From: a virus
Virus record (IMG/VR): IMGVR_UViG_3300008108_006704
Coordinates: 1 to 28,701 of that record
Strand: one strand, 5' to 3'
Length of the DNA: 28,701 bases
In this document: positions 14,650-21,646 of the stretch, piece by piece
Numbering within the stretch: position 1 is the first letter of the stretch
Layout: each line of letters opens with the position of its first letter
Notes under the pieces: model-generated
Database searches by the model: none
Told to the model about the DNA's origin: nothing
The model's input: only the letters and a program-made list of their open reading frames with translations
Translations under genes and position numbers: made by a program

Positions 14650-16692
14650 ATGATTGAAGAAATGGACCCTAACGAAAAGTCTGGTCGACGTAATAAAGAC
14701 CAAAACACACAGTCATCCACTCCTGTATTGGATAACTTCTCACGAGACCTAATTAAGTTGGCTGAGAAGGGAAAATTGGACCCTGTGATTGGTCGAGACC
14801 AAGAGATTGCACGTATTGCTCAGATTCTTTCCCGTAGAAAGAAAAATAACCCAATCATCATCGGCGAACCAGGTTGTGGTAAAACCGCAATCGTTGAGGG
14901 TTTAGCGATGAAGATTTTCCAAGGTGAGTGTCCACAGAATCTATGTGATAAAAGAATCGTTTCTTTGGACATGACTTCTATTGTTGCCGGTACAAAATAC
15001 CGTGGACAGTTTGAAGAACGTTTGAAGGTGATTCTTGAAGAACTTCACAACAACCCTGAAATCATCGTATTCATTGATGAGATTCATACAATCATCGGAG
15101 CAGGTAATTCTTCAGGTTCTTTGGACGCATCGAACATCTTTAAACCCGCCTTGGCACGTGGTGAACTCCAATGTATCGGAGCAACCACTTTGGATGAGTA
15201 CCGTGAAAACATCGAAAAGGATGGGGCGTTGGAGCGTCGTTTTCAAAAGGTTATGGTGGACGCAGCATCACCTGAAGAAACTCTTCAAATCTTAAACAAC
15301 CTCAAGGACCGTTATGAGGCACACCACAAAGTAGAGTATTCAAAAGAATCACTTGAAGCATGTGTTTATTTGGCGGACCGTTACATCACCGACCGTGAGT
15401 TCCCTGATAAAGGTATCGATATCATGGACGAAGTTGGTGCACGTTCTCAAATCAATGTCAAGCTCCCTGAAGAGATTGAGCAACTAAAACAAAAAGCGGC
15501 CGACATTAAAGAACAAAAACTTCTGGTGGTTAAAAAACAGAACTACGAAGAAGCCGCTCAACTCCGTGACAAGGAAAAGAAAATCCTCAAACAACTTGAG
15601 GACGCAAAGAAGGATTTTGAATCAAAACAAAATACTCAACGCAAACCTATCACTGAGGAAATGGTCTACGAGGTTGTTTCACTTATGACCAAAATCCCTG
15701 TAAACAAACTATCACAAAAAGAAATGGAAGGTTTGTTGGAACTCGAGAACAACTTGAAACTGAATGTTATCGGTCAGGACTCGGCAGTTACAAAGATTGC
15801 CAAAGCAGTTCGTCGTAACCGTGTAGGTATCAAGGACCCTAACAGACCAATCGGTTCGTTTATTTTCTTGGGTTCAACGGGTATTGGTAAAACTCATTTG
15901 GCTAAACAGTTAGCCAAAGAAATCTTTGGAGCTGAAGATTCACTCATCCGTGTGGATATGTCAGAATACCAAGAGAAGCATTCAATGTCACGATTGATTG
16001 GTTCACCTCCGGGTTATGTCGGATTTAACGAAGGTGGTCAACTGACTGAAGCTGTGAAAAACAAACCATACTCCGTAGTATTGTTTGATGAGGTCGAGAA
16101 GGCAAACAAAGATATCTTCTCTCTTCTACTTCAAGTTTTAGATGACGGTCACCTAACAGATGGTATGGGTCGTAAGATTAACTTCAAAAACTGTATCATC
16201 ATCATGACCTCTAACATCGGAGTAAAAAAACTTCAGGACTTCGGTACTGGTGTTGGTTTTGAAACCTCATCACGTATGTCGTCAAATGAAGAACTAAAAG
16301 TACAACTTCTTCAAAAAGAACTTAAGAGTTATTTTACTCCCGAGTTTTTGAATCGTCTTGATGAGGTGGTTGTGTTTAACTCACTCGGAGAAAACGAAGT
16401 AAAACAAATCGTGAATATCGAATTGTCAAAACTTACAAAACGTTTGACTCGTTTAGGTTATCACGTCAACTTCGATGAAAGTCTACACTTGTTCTTGGCT
16501 AAAGTTGGATTCGACGAAAAGTACGGTGCCCGTCCTATCAAACGAGCAATCCAAGAAAAAGTAGAAGACTTTATTTCTGAAGAAGTACTACGAAGTAACA
16601 TTAAGATTGGTGAACATTACCAACTTTCGGTTACTGATGAAGTAGTCACCATCACAAAACAAGAAGAAGAAGTTTTAGAAGGGGGAATTTAA
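14650..16692 (+). CDS. clpC: ClpC-type AAA+ unfoldase lacking the N-domain
   Basis: ATP-driven protein unfoldase of 680 residues. The first AAA+ ring has pore loop KYRG (117-119), Walker A GEPGCGKT (72-79), Walker B FIDE (141-144) and Arg finger ERRF (195-198). A short middle region carries a UVR motif ([13 protein letters not shown], 298-310), as in ClpC. The second ring has Walker A GSTGIGKT (408-415), Walker B LFDE (478-481), pore loop GYVG (455-458) and sensor 2 GARPIKR (626-632). The loop FGTGVGF (531-537) matches the VGF loop by which ClpC docks on ClpP. Host ClpC carries about 140 more N-terminal residues (the adaptor-binding repeat domain); here only about 24 precede the [11 protein letters not shown] start of D1. 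Sequence is clearly of Bacteroidota ClpC type. Likely works with host ClpP. Confidence 0.93.
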   Translation: MIEEMDPNEKSGRRNKDQNTQSSTPVLDNFSRDLIKLAEKGKLDPVIGRDQEIARIAQILSRRKKNNPIIIGEPGCGKTAIVEGLAMKIFQGECPQNLCDKRIVSLDMTSIVAGTKYRGQFEERLKVILEELHNNPEIIVFIDEIHTIIGAGNSSGSLDASNIFKPALARGELQCIGATTLDEYRENIEKDGALERRFQKVMVDAASPEETLQILNNLKDRYEAHHKVEYSKESLEACVYLADRYITDREFPDKGIDIMDEVGARSQINVKLPEEIEQLKQKAADIKEQKLLVVKKQNYEEAAQLRDKEKKILKQLEDAKKDFESKQNTQRKPITEEMVYEVVSLMTKIPVNKLSQKEMEGLLELENNLKLNVIGQDSAVTKIAKAVRRNRVGIKDPNRPIGSFIFLGSTGIGKTHLAKQLAKEIFGAEDSLIRVDMSEYQEKHSMSRLIGSPPGYVGFNEGGQLTEAVKNKPYSVVLFDEVEKANKDIFSLLLQVLDDGHLTDGMGRKINFKNCIIIMTSNIGVKKLQDFGTGVGFETSSRMSSNEELKVQLLQKELKSYFTPEFLNRLDEVVVFNSLGENEVKQIVNIELSKLTKRLTRLGYHVNFDESLHLFLAKVGFDEKYGARPIKRAIQEKVEDFISEEVLRSNIKIGEHYQLSVTDEVVTITKQEEEVLEGGI

Positions 16693-16707
16693 TCCCCCTT
16701 TTTTTTT
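16681..16707 (+). terminator. Terminator overlapping the clpC stop codon
   Basis: GGGGGA (16681-16686) pairs with TCCCCC (16693-16698), followed by nine T. The clpC stop codon TAA lies in the loop, so the last Gly codons form the stem. The T-run also supplies the -33 TTTG of the next promoter. Confidence 0.88.
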
Positions 16708-16736
16708 GTTTATTAAATATTTTTTTATTATCTTTG
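16705..16736 (+). promoter_or_regulatory. Host-type promoter of the M20 peptidase; near-leaderless
   Basis: TTTG (16705-16708), 20-base spacer, TATCTTTG (16729-16736). Predicted transcription start at about 16741 is only about 4 bases from the ATG at 16745, so the mRNA is leaderless or nearly so. Confidence 0.78.
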
Positions 16737-16744
16737 TAGTCAAT

Positions 16745-17821
16745 ATGGAAAACAACACTCTTGAACGATTCATGGAACTCCTATCAGTTCCCAGTAAAAC
16801 CTACCGTGAAGACCGCATGGTAAACTATCTTATGGGTGTTATTTCCAAAATGGAAGACGTAAGTGTCTATAGTGACGAGATGGGAAACATCTACGCAACC
16901 AAAGGTATTTTAGCCACTGGTTACTACCCATTGTTTATCGCCCACACCGACACAGTCCACGAAATGATTGACGATATCATCGTGGTAAAAACTGAACTAC
17001 CAAAACCAAATACTTTTGGTATGACGTATAACCCAACAGTTTTACATAAATCACTTAAGGCAATTGACAACGACGGTAACCCAACAGGTATTGGTGGGGA
17101 TGATAAGTGTGGTATTTTCATTTGTTTAGAATTACTCAGGAAATTAGAAAATTGTAAAGTGGCTCTTTTTGTTTCAGAAGAAACAGGATGTGTTGGTTCA
17201 TCAAAATGTGATGTGGATTTCCTAAAAGATGTGGGGTATGCCGTTCAGTTTGACGCACCGGGTGATGGATTGATTACTGAAATTTGTTCAGGGGTACGTC
17301 TGTATCAAAAAGACGGTGATTTCATAAATAAAGTACTACCTATTATTGAAACAAGTATGGGTACTAAAATGTTACGTCAATCTCACCCTTACACGGATGT
17401 CTCACAAGTCAAAAAGAAGGCTGACTTTTCTTGTATCAACATCTCTTGTGGATACTATAACATGCACACGGCAAATGAATTCATAGTTATTGAAGATGTT
17501 GAAAGAGCGATTGAAGCCGGTATTGGTATCGTAGAAAATTTGGGTTACAATAAATTTGAGTATCAGTATGAAAAACCGAATTTTCTACAGTACGGACTTT
17601 TTAATTTAGGTGATACTGATGATGAAGAAGAAGATTCGTTCAATATGGGTGATGAAGACTTCGAACTTGATTTGGATTATAATACCATTTCATACCAAGA
17701 CGGTCTGTTGAGTATTACCGATAAGGATTTGGATATTTCGGTGGTTTTGACCGATTCTGAAGTTGAAGAACTTTACAACAGATTAAGGGAAGTAATGACT
17801 AAAAGATACTGGGATTATTAA
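16745..17821 (+). CDS. M20-type zinc peptidase, PepT-like aminopeptidase
   Basis: 358 residues from ATG 16745 (MENNTLERFMELLSVPSKTY). An upstream in-frame TTG would start inside the promoter, so it is rejected. All di-zinc motifs of the family are present in order: FIAHTDTVHE (His67, Asp69), GIGGDDKCG (bridging Asp119/120), FVSEETGCVGS (catalytic Glu145, ligand Glu146), VQFDAPGDG (Asp170), a dimerisation-domain motif SHPYTDVS, and NMHTANEF (His241). Peptidase T removes N-terminal residues from tripeptides. After residue 280 an acidic extension (GDTDDEEEDSF...) and a 40-residue C-terminal module are not part of the classic enzyme. The gene follows clpC with its own promoter. It could finish peptides released by ClpCP, returning amino acids; that pathway link is inference. 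Confidence 0.88.
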   Translation: MENNTLERFMELLSVPSKTYREDRMVNYLMGVISKMEDVSVYSDEMGNIYATKGILATGYYPLFIAHTDTVHEMIDDIIVVKTELPKPNTFGMTYNPTVLHKSLKAIDNDGNPTGIGGDDKCGIFICLELLRKLENCKVALFVSEETGCVGSSKCDVDFLKDVGYAVQFDAPGDGLITEICSGVRLYQKDGDFINKVLPIIETSMGTKMLRQSHPYTDVSQVKKKADFSCINISCGYYNMHTANEFIVIEDVERAIEAGIGIVENLGYNKFEYQYEKPNFLQYGLFNLGDTDDEEEDSFNMGDEDFELDLDYNTISYQDGLLSITDKDLDISVVLTDSEVEELYNRLREVMTKRYWDY

Positions 17822-18912
17822 TCAAAAATATCAAACAGGGAATAATTGTTGAATAATCTATCTATAGTTTCAACATCACCGTTCGCCTTTTTTCTACGAT
17901 AAGTTTTATCCTCAACAACCGTATAATCAATTGTACCATCCGGATTAATTTTATCAAACTTTAAACGTACATCTGAATTAGGAATTTTGATAGCAGTATT
18001 CATTCCACCTTTTTTCTGAATATAAGAATATGATTTTTTTATATCATCTAAATTATATTCACCAGTTTTGATACTTTCCAAGACATCATCAAGTAATGAG
18101 TCAACATAACGGTCAAAAATCCCTCTGAACTCCTCCTCATCTCTTCCAATATTCCAAGCAGTTTCCATGGGTTCTGAATCTAAAAAGTCAAAATCTGCAG
18201 ACCTCTCCAAATTCTTCTTAACCACATCAAAAATCGATAAGTTAGTCTCACCTCTTCTTGAGTACATCGCAATAATATCATCGATAGGTATTGATAATGT
18301 TTCAGTACCTCTCCAAGAATCCCATTTTGAATTCAAAGACATAGCATCTTTTAATGCTTTGAATTTTTTATTAGTATATTCCTCCATTCTTGCGGATATT
18401 GCACGGTCTTCAGCCTCACAATACGCATCTTGAATTTTATCGGCAAAACCATCAATCTTATTTAATTCTTCTATTATATTATCCCATGTATTCGACAAAG
18501 CTGTATTTTGACGATTATCTTCAAAATCACTAACAAGACCTGGATTTAAATAACTTATAATTTCTTTAGTTTTTTCAATTTGTTCAGGTGTAAAAGCATA
18601 TGGAAATATGTAACCGTTGTCCCAATCTTCTTTAGTATTATAACAATCATACCAGTCATAACTGTATGGTTGATTCCAAGCCCAAACCCAAGAATCTAAT
18701 GTTCCCTCATCATTTTCAACAAACTCTTTCAAGAAGTCTGTAAAACTATCAAAAGAAAGTGTCACAGTATCTCTATTAACATCGGCAATTCTTTTGTCGG
18801 GAAATGAAACATCATAAGGTGAAATTTTTTTCAACTTAATTTTCATAAGTGTCAAAAAATCATTCACCGCCTGATTCTCGTCCTCTTCCAGTATGATGTT
18901 CTTAAATTTCAT
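17818..18912 (-). CDS. Hypothetical 364-residue phage protein
   Basis: Acidic, aromatic-rich protein. Two Trp/Tyr-rich segments stand out: DSWVWAWNQPYSYDWYDCYN and TKEDWDNGYIFPYAFTPEQ (about residues 73-110). The N-terminus MKFKNIILEEDENQAVNDFL resembles short N-terminal helices on other proteins here. The C-terminus is a basic beta module (DVRLKFDKINPDGTIDYTVVEDKTYRRKK). No family is recognised and no signal or membrane segment is seen. Its stop codon overlaps the M20 peptidase stop (17818-17821), convergent. CTATTTATAA lies 5 bases before the ATG. Confidence 0.62.
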   Translation of the reverse strand: MKFKNIILEEDENQAVNDFLTLMKIKLKKISPYDVSFPDKRIADVNRDTVTLSFDSFTDFLKEFVENDEGTLDSWVWAWNQPYSYDWYDCYNTKEDWDNGYIFPYAFTPEQIEKTKEIISYLNPGLVSDFEDNRQNTALSNTWDNIIEELNKIDGFADKIQDAYCEAEDRAISARMEEYTNKKFKALKDAMSLNSKWDSWRGTETLSIPIDDIIAMYSRRGETNLSIFDVVKKNLERSADFDFLDSEPMETAWNIGRDEEEFRGIFDRYVDSLLDDVLESIKTGEYNLDDIKKSYSYIQKKGGMNTAIKIPNSDVRLKFDKINPDGTIDYTVVEDKTYRRKKANGDVETIDRLFNNYSLFDIFD

Positions 18913-18917
18913 ATTTA

Positions 18918-18927
18918 TTATAAATAG
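18918..18927 (-). promoter_or_regulatory. Late-promoter-like motif CTATTTATAA
   Basis: Minus-strand CTATTTATAA ending 5 bases before the ATG at 18912. Its complement reads TATAAATA toward the divergent plus-strand gene at 18963, so direction is ambiguous here. Confidence 0.38.
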
Positions 18928-18950
18928 TTGTGTAGAAAGAAAATTTATCG

Positions 18951-18958
18951 TATATTCG
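18951..18958 (+). promoter_or_regulatory. Probable -7 element (TATATTCG) of the secreted-protein gene
   Basis: TATATTCG differs from TAnnTTTG by one base. It ends 4 bases before the ATG at 18963, so a start about 5 bases downstream would give a leaderless mRNA. The -33 region has only a weak TTGT match at 18928. Confidence 0.5.
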
Positions 18959-18962
18959 TAAT

Positions 18963-19310
18963 ATGAAAAACATCATAATCATCCTTATCTCAATATTGTC
19001 TTTGTCTGTAAAAGGTCAGAACATCCCTGTTAAGTATCAAGGACAATATGTGATTAAACACTCTTGGGTTGAGCAATGTTTATCAAACTTATCTGCAAAT
19101 CCTTTTCAAATGTTTGAAATGACTGCAGATGAAAAAAATATCTACAATAAGTTAGTTTCTCAGAAAAAAGGATTTACTGCCACTAACGGTATCAAATACG
19201 AATACTTCATTCAGGGTGTTGTTAAAGCACACGGAAAAACTTGGGTTATCTACACTGCAACTTATCCAGGTTACGAAAACTCTCAATTTGTGGAATTGAG
19301 TGAGTATTAA
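18963..19310 (+). CDS. Small secreted protein of unknown function
   Basis: 115 residues. The N-terminus MKNIIIILISILSLSVKGQN is a typical Bacteroidota Sec signal peptide, with likely cleavage after Gly18, before Gln. The mature part is about 97 residues, with KYQGQYVIKHSWVEQCLSNL and a beta-rich end (VVKAHGKTWVIYTATYPGYENSQFVEL, from about residue 84). It contains one Cys and no lipobox. It stands alone on the plus strand between minus-strand genes and abuts the next gene's stop exactly (stop codons adjacent at 19310/19311). A periplasmic role such as superinfection exclusion is possible, but nothing in the sequence shows it. Confidence 0.7.
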   Translation: MKNIIIILISILSLSVKGQNIPVKYQGQYVIKHSWVEQCLSNLSANPFQMFEMTADEKNIYNKLVSQKKGFTATNGIKYEYFIQGVVKAHGKTWVIYTATYPGYENSQFVELSEY

Positions 19311-20477
19311 TTAACAGAAAGGTGTGATTGCAAAAACAGTGTTGTCCAAAGGTGCGTAACTACCAACCTTAATCGATGGAGTCTGTTGCATGTTCACATT
19401 AAACGGACTTCCATTAGGGTTGGTAACAATCTTTGGAGATTTACTAAACACATCTTTTAGAACCGCAGCATTTGCGTTGAATACCTGTACCGATAAAATA
19501 TTACTAGCTTTTACCAAATCACCGTACAACTTCTGAAGTTCAGGTGTTAAATCCGATTGAACACTACCTAACAGTTTTACTAATACCGCACCTGTTTGTT
19601 GTTGTGCACTGACCCCACCTGAGATATATGGACGTATTTTAGATGCATAAGCGTCTACTATCTCAACACCCTTAAACGCCTCAGAACTCGGATATAAATG
19701 GAATTTCAAAGCCAATTCCAATGGGAATGTTTGTTCTTGATATCCCTCACCTTCTTTTTCTCTAACAAAATATGGTGGAGATGTTCTTTCACCATTCGCA
19801 TTTATCAAAATAGGTCTGTCAGGAATTGTATATGCCTGATAATTAATCCCTTTAATTTTTGGGTTCAAATTTAATTCTTCGTTATATACAAATTCAAAAT
19901 TTGGTGCTTCACCTTTTTTACCCTTAACAGGGAATGGTTCATTACATTTTAAAGTCTTACCAAAACCAGTCAATCTCATACTAACAAACTGTTCTTGTTT
20001 GTACTTTTCTAATTTTGCCGGGTCATTTTGGTCACCAGTTTTGTAAGGTGTTTTACCAATCTGAACCTCACCTAATGCTGGCATAACAATTTTTAATCTA
20101 CCTGAATTAATCAAATCTGAATATACATCATTAAGAATACTTGCAACTGTTTTAGCTCTTGCCAATGCCAAGGAACCTTTTTGCTTGAACTCTGCAGGGT
20201 TCGTTACTTGCGATTCACCAGCAATAATCTTAGCGGTGAAGTTAGCAAAATCTTGTGAATTCATAAATTTAATTAATGCCTCCTTATCAGACTCAATAGC
20301 TTGTCTGATTTTGCCGTTAGTATCTTCATATTTTCCTAAGTCAAACAAAGAACCGTAATTCTTAGGTGTGAATTGAGATTCTTTATATGCTGATGGCTGT
20401 GCTTGTGCTTGTTCCTTGAGAACTTTCTCTACAATCTTGGATAATTGAGCTTCTGTTATCTTAACAACTTTTTTCAT
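19311..20477 (-). CDS. Probable virion protein with weak OmpA-like segment
   Basis: 388 residues. The N-terminus MKKVVKITEAQLSKIVEKVL is a short amphipathic helix containing I-T-E-A, a possible prohead-protease site. Around residues 83-118 (KIIAGESQVTNPAEF...KGSLALARAKTVASILNDV) the spacing of G-E/S, N, LA, RA and V resembles the OmpA C-terminal peptidoglycan-binding domain, but the match is weak. The remainder is beta-rich with Pro and Gln, ending VFAITPFC. No signal peptide. A GTATTTATAA motif lies 15 bases before the ATG. Likely virion-associated; OmpA relation is tentative. Confidence 0.58.
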   Translation of the reverse strand: MKKVVKITEAQLSKIVEKVLKEQAQAQPSAYKESQFTPKNYGSLFDLGKYEDTNGKIRQAIESDKEALIKFMNSQDFANFTAKIIAGESQVTNPAEFKQKGSLALARAKTVASILNDVYSDLINSGRLKIVMPALGEVQIGKTPYKTGDQNDPAKLEKYKQEQFVSMRLTGFGKTLKCNEPFPVKGKKGEAPNFEFVYNEELNLNPKIKGINYQAYTIPDRPILINANGERTSPPYFVREKEGEGYQEQTFPLELALKFHLYPSSEAFKGVEIVDAYASKIRPYISGGVSAQQQTGAVLVKLLGSVQSDLTPELQKLYGDLVKASNILSVQVFNANAAVLKDVFSKSPKIVTNPNGSPFNVNMQQTPSIKVGSYAPLDNTVFAITPFC

Positions 20478-20492
20478 ATATGATAATTTTTA

Positions 20493-20502
20493 TTATAAAT
20501 AC
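20493..20502 (-). promoter_or_regulatory. Late-promoter-like motif GTATTTATAA
   Basis: Minus-strand GTATTTATAA, 15 bases before the ATG at 20477. Its outer edge touches the -33 TTTG of the oppositely directed tmRNA promoter, so a late and a host-type promoter are back to back here. Confidence 0.45.
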
Positions 20503-20534
20503 TTTGTCATCCCAATAAATGTATTTATATTTGT
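20502..20534 (+). promoter_or_regulatory. Host-type promoter of the leader RNA and tmRNA
   Basis: TTTG (20502-20505), 21-base spacer, TATATTTG (20527-20534). The predicted start at about 20539 falls at the first bases of the inverted repeat that closes the leader RNA. Confidence 0.8.
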
Positions 20535-20536
20535 AT

Positions 20537-20622
20537 AGAAATCACGGGTGGCTCCCTTAATAGTTAAGGCTGACCTTAAGCATCTGACCAAAAGTCTATA
20601 CAGGGGGCGAAAGTGATTTCTG
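20537..20622 (+). ncRNA. Uncharacterised structured leader RNA upstream of tmRNA
   Basis: AGAAATCAC (20537-20545) pairs perfectly with GTGATTTCT (20613-20621). Inside it GCTCCC (20551-20556) can pair with GGGGGC (20603-20608), leaving GAAA unpaired at the junction. The interior holds CCTTAA-TAG-TTAAGG and TTAAGG-CTGA-CCTTAA, two hairpins that share the middle strand and exclude each other, and a small GAC-CAAAA-GTC hairpin. There is no ORF and no T-arm, so it is not a tRNA. It starts at the predicted transcription start and ends 18 bases before the tmRNA. It could be a cleaved 5' leader, a separate small RNA or a switch. I do not recognise a known riboswitch or ribozyme. Confidence 0.55.
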
Positions 20623-20640
20623 TTTGTTATTTGAAATAAT

Positions 20641-21032
20641 GGGGGTGCCTTGGTATCGATTGGCAGGATTAGTCATCGGGGGCATGCAGTGAGAAGTTTC
20701 CTATCACTATAATCTATGGGGGCGTTTTTTAGGTGGCAACACTTTGAACAAACTTCAGGCTGTAGGTCTTCTACGTACTGAAGAGGTAACTGTAGCCTAA
20801 GCTATAGTTCCAATCGGGTCGGTGGACATATAACCCAGGAACAGAAGTCTTTACAAAGGTGTGGTTTCTACCCTAAAAGGAACAAGTGGAGGATTAGTTC
20901 TCAGTAAACCGAACCACTATAAAATAAGGGAATTGTGAAATTTCGGATTGTTAGCTAAACAATGACCTAAGCATGTAGTCCCTTATGGGTAGACTGAGCA
21001 AGACAGGGGTTCGACTCCCCTCACCTCCACCA
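20641..21032 (+). ncRNA. ssrA: Transfer-messenger RNA (tmRNA)
   Basis: 392 nt. The 5' end GGGGGTG pairs with CACCTCC near the 3' end to form the acceptor stem, followed by an encoded ACCA. The T-arm reads CAGGGGTTCGACTCCCC. Family-conserved segments are present: GGTATCGATTGG after the 5' stem, GGGGGCATGC near position 40, and GACCTAAGCATGTAGTCC before the T-arm (compare E. coli GACTAAGCATGTAGTACC). A PK1-like hairpin uses AGTGA (20688-20692) and TCACT. The tag frame lies at 20735-20800. tmRNA with SmpB frees stalled ribosomes and tags the product for proteolysis. tmRNA genes are known but rare in phages. No smpB is in the window, so host SmpB is probably used. Confidence 0.95.
20735..20800 (+). 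other. Predicted tmRNA tag reading frame (21 residues)
   Basis: By analogy with E. coli (TAG plus two bases, then the resume codon), resume codon GGC follows TTTTTTAGGT. The frame reads GNTLNKLQAV, GLLRT, EEVTVA and stops at TAA (20798-20800). The other two frames stop after 3 or about 15 codons with non-tag-like sequence. Resumption one codon earlier (GGT) is possible. The tag is longer than most and ends TVA rather than the usual LAA. The 9-bp helix AGGCTGTAG / CTGTAGCCT encloses its second half, like helix H5. Confidence 0.6.
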
Positions 21033-21124
21033 AAAGAAATTGATGGGTTTTTTTATTACAGCCACTTGTCTATTTGACACTTTCTACTATATTTATTTAA
21101 CTGATAAACAAAATTTTTTACACT

Positions 21125-21301
21125 ATGAAAAACGTAATTTTCGCAATCTTCGCAGTAGCCATGTTGGCTTCTTGCTCACAATCAACTGAAACTACATCAA
21201 CTGACAGCGTAGCTGTTGATAGTTTGGCTGTAGATACAACAGTTGTTGAGGGAAAAGACACCACATTCTCTTCAGAAGAAATGAAAGACACATTGAAGTA
21301 A
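21125..21301 (+). CDS. Small lipoprotein
   Basis: 58 residues. The N-terminus MKNVIFAIFAVAMLASCSQS is a signal peptide with lipobox LASC (Cys17), so the mature protein would be a lipid-anchored peptide of about 42 residues. That peptide is Thr/Ser/Val/Asp-rich (TDSVAVDSLAVDTTVVEGKD), unstructured and acidic. This composition resembles many tiny Bacteroidota host lipoproteins. It lies 92 bases downstream of the tmRNA. Upstream are TTTG (21073) and TATATTTA (21088-21095), which overlaps TATTTATT, so either promoter class could drive it. A bidirectional terminator follows. A role at the cell surface, such as exclusion, is only a guess. Confidence 0.78.
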   Translation: MKNVIFAIFAVAMLASCSQSTETTSTDSVAVDSLAVDTTVVEGKDTTFSSEEMKDTLK

Positions 21302-21326
21302 TCTTTAATTTTCGTCTTAAAAAAAC

Positions 21327-21352
21327 ATGGGGGTCAATGACCCCCATTTTTT
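21327..21352. terminator. Bidirectional terminator
   Basis: ATGGGGGTC (21327-21335) pairs with GACCCCCAT (21339-21347), followed by T6 and preceded by an A-run. It separates the convergent lipoprotein and the 21623 gene. Confidence 0.9.
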
Positions 21353-21623
21353 ATTGGTTATAATTTGGATTGTTTTCCCAATTGTATCCTCCCGAACCGT
21401 TTTCCACTAGTTTGTAGAATCTACCACTGTAATCTCCTGGTACTTCCAATGTTGAATCATCAATGTTAAGTACTTCCATACCGTTTCCTGTTCCCCATCC
21501 TTCAACGGGTTCAACAATTTCTGTGCAACCTGCAGATTCTGCAGTCCACTCGGTTAAGCTAACCGCTCCTGATTTTGTAACAAAGTAAACTACCTTGTCT
21601 TCTGTTTTTCTAATAATCCACAT
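21351..21623 (-). CDS. Small hypothetical protein
   Basis: 90 residues from the ATG at 21623 (MWIIRKTEDKVVYFVTKSG); an upstream TTG two codons earlier is less likely. The sequence is beta-rich with several Trp, Gly and Asn residues and ends FYKLVENGSGGYNWENNPNYNQ. No charged cluster or signal peptide. The style resembles short tail- or fibre-associated phage proteins, but I do not recognise it. TATTTATTTG lies 13 bases upstream of the start. Confidence 0.6.
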   Translation of the reverse strand: MWIIRKTEDKVVYFVTKSGAVSLTEWTAESAGCTEIVEPVEGWGTGNGMEVLNIDDSTLEVPGDYSGRFYKLVENGSGGYNWENNPNYNQ

Positions 21624-21636
21624 AGTCAAATATTTT

Positions 21637-21646
21637 CAAATAAATA
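21637..21646 (-). promoter_or_regulatory. Late-promoter-like motif TATTTATTTG
   Basis: Minus-strand TATTTATTTG, 13 bases before the ATG at 21623. It shares TATTTATT with the other copies but ends TG. Confidence 0.35.

Noticed and set aside
16706-16744. N-terminal extension of the M20 peptidase from an in-frame TTG
   Set aside because: It would begin inside the -33/-7 promoter region, and the extension (FIKYFFIIFVVN) is translated AT-rich promoter DNA.
12828-20501. TATAAATA on the plus strand (for example 18919-18926, 20494-20501) as T4-type late promoters pointing right
   Set aside because: Most copies would transcribe antisense to virion genes. The gene-proximal pattern and the plus-strand rpsU copy fit the opposite reading TATTTAT(T/A)A; a bidirectional role at 18919 and 20494 cannot be excluded.
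20537-20621. Leader element read as a tRNA (7-bp acceptor-like stem, GGG/CCC D-arm-like hairpin)
   Set aside because: There is no T-arm with GTTC, no proper anticodon stem-loop, and the closing helix is 9 bp or longer.
20537-20622. Hammerhead or HDV-like ribozyme (CTGA and CGAAA motifs present)
   Set aside because: The hammerhead core CTGANGA and the required cleavage triplet after the closing stem are missing. For HDV no strand upstream pairs to form P1.
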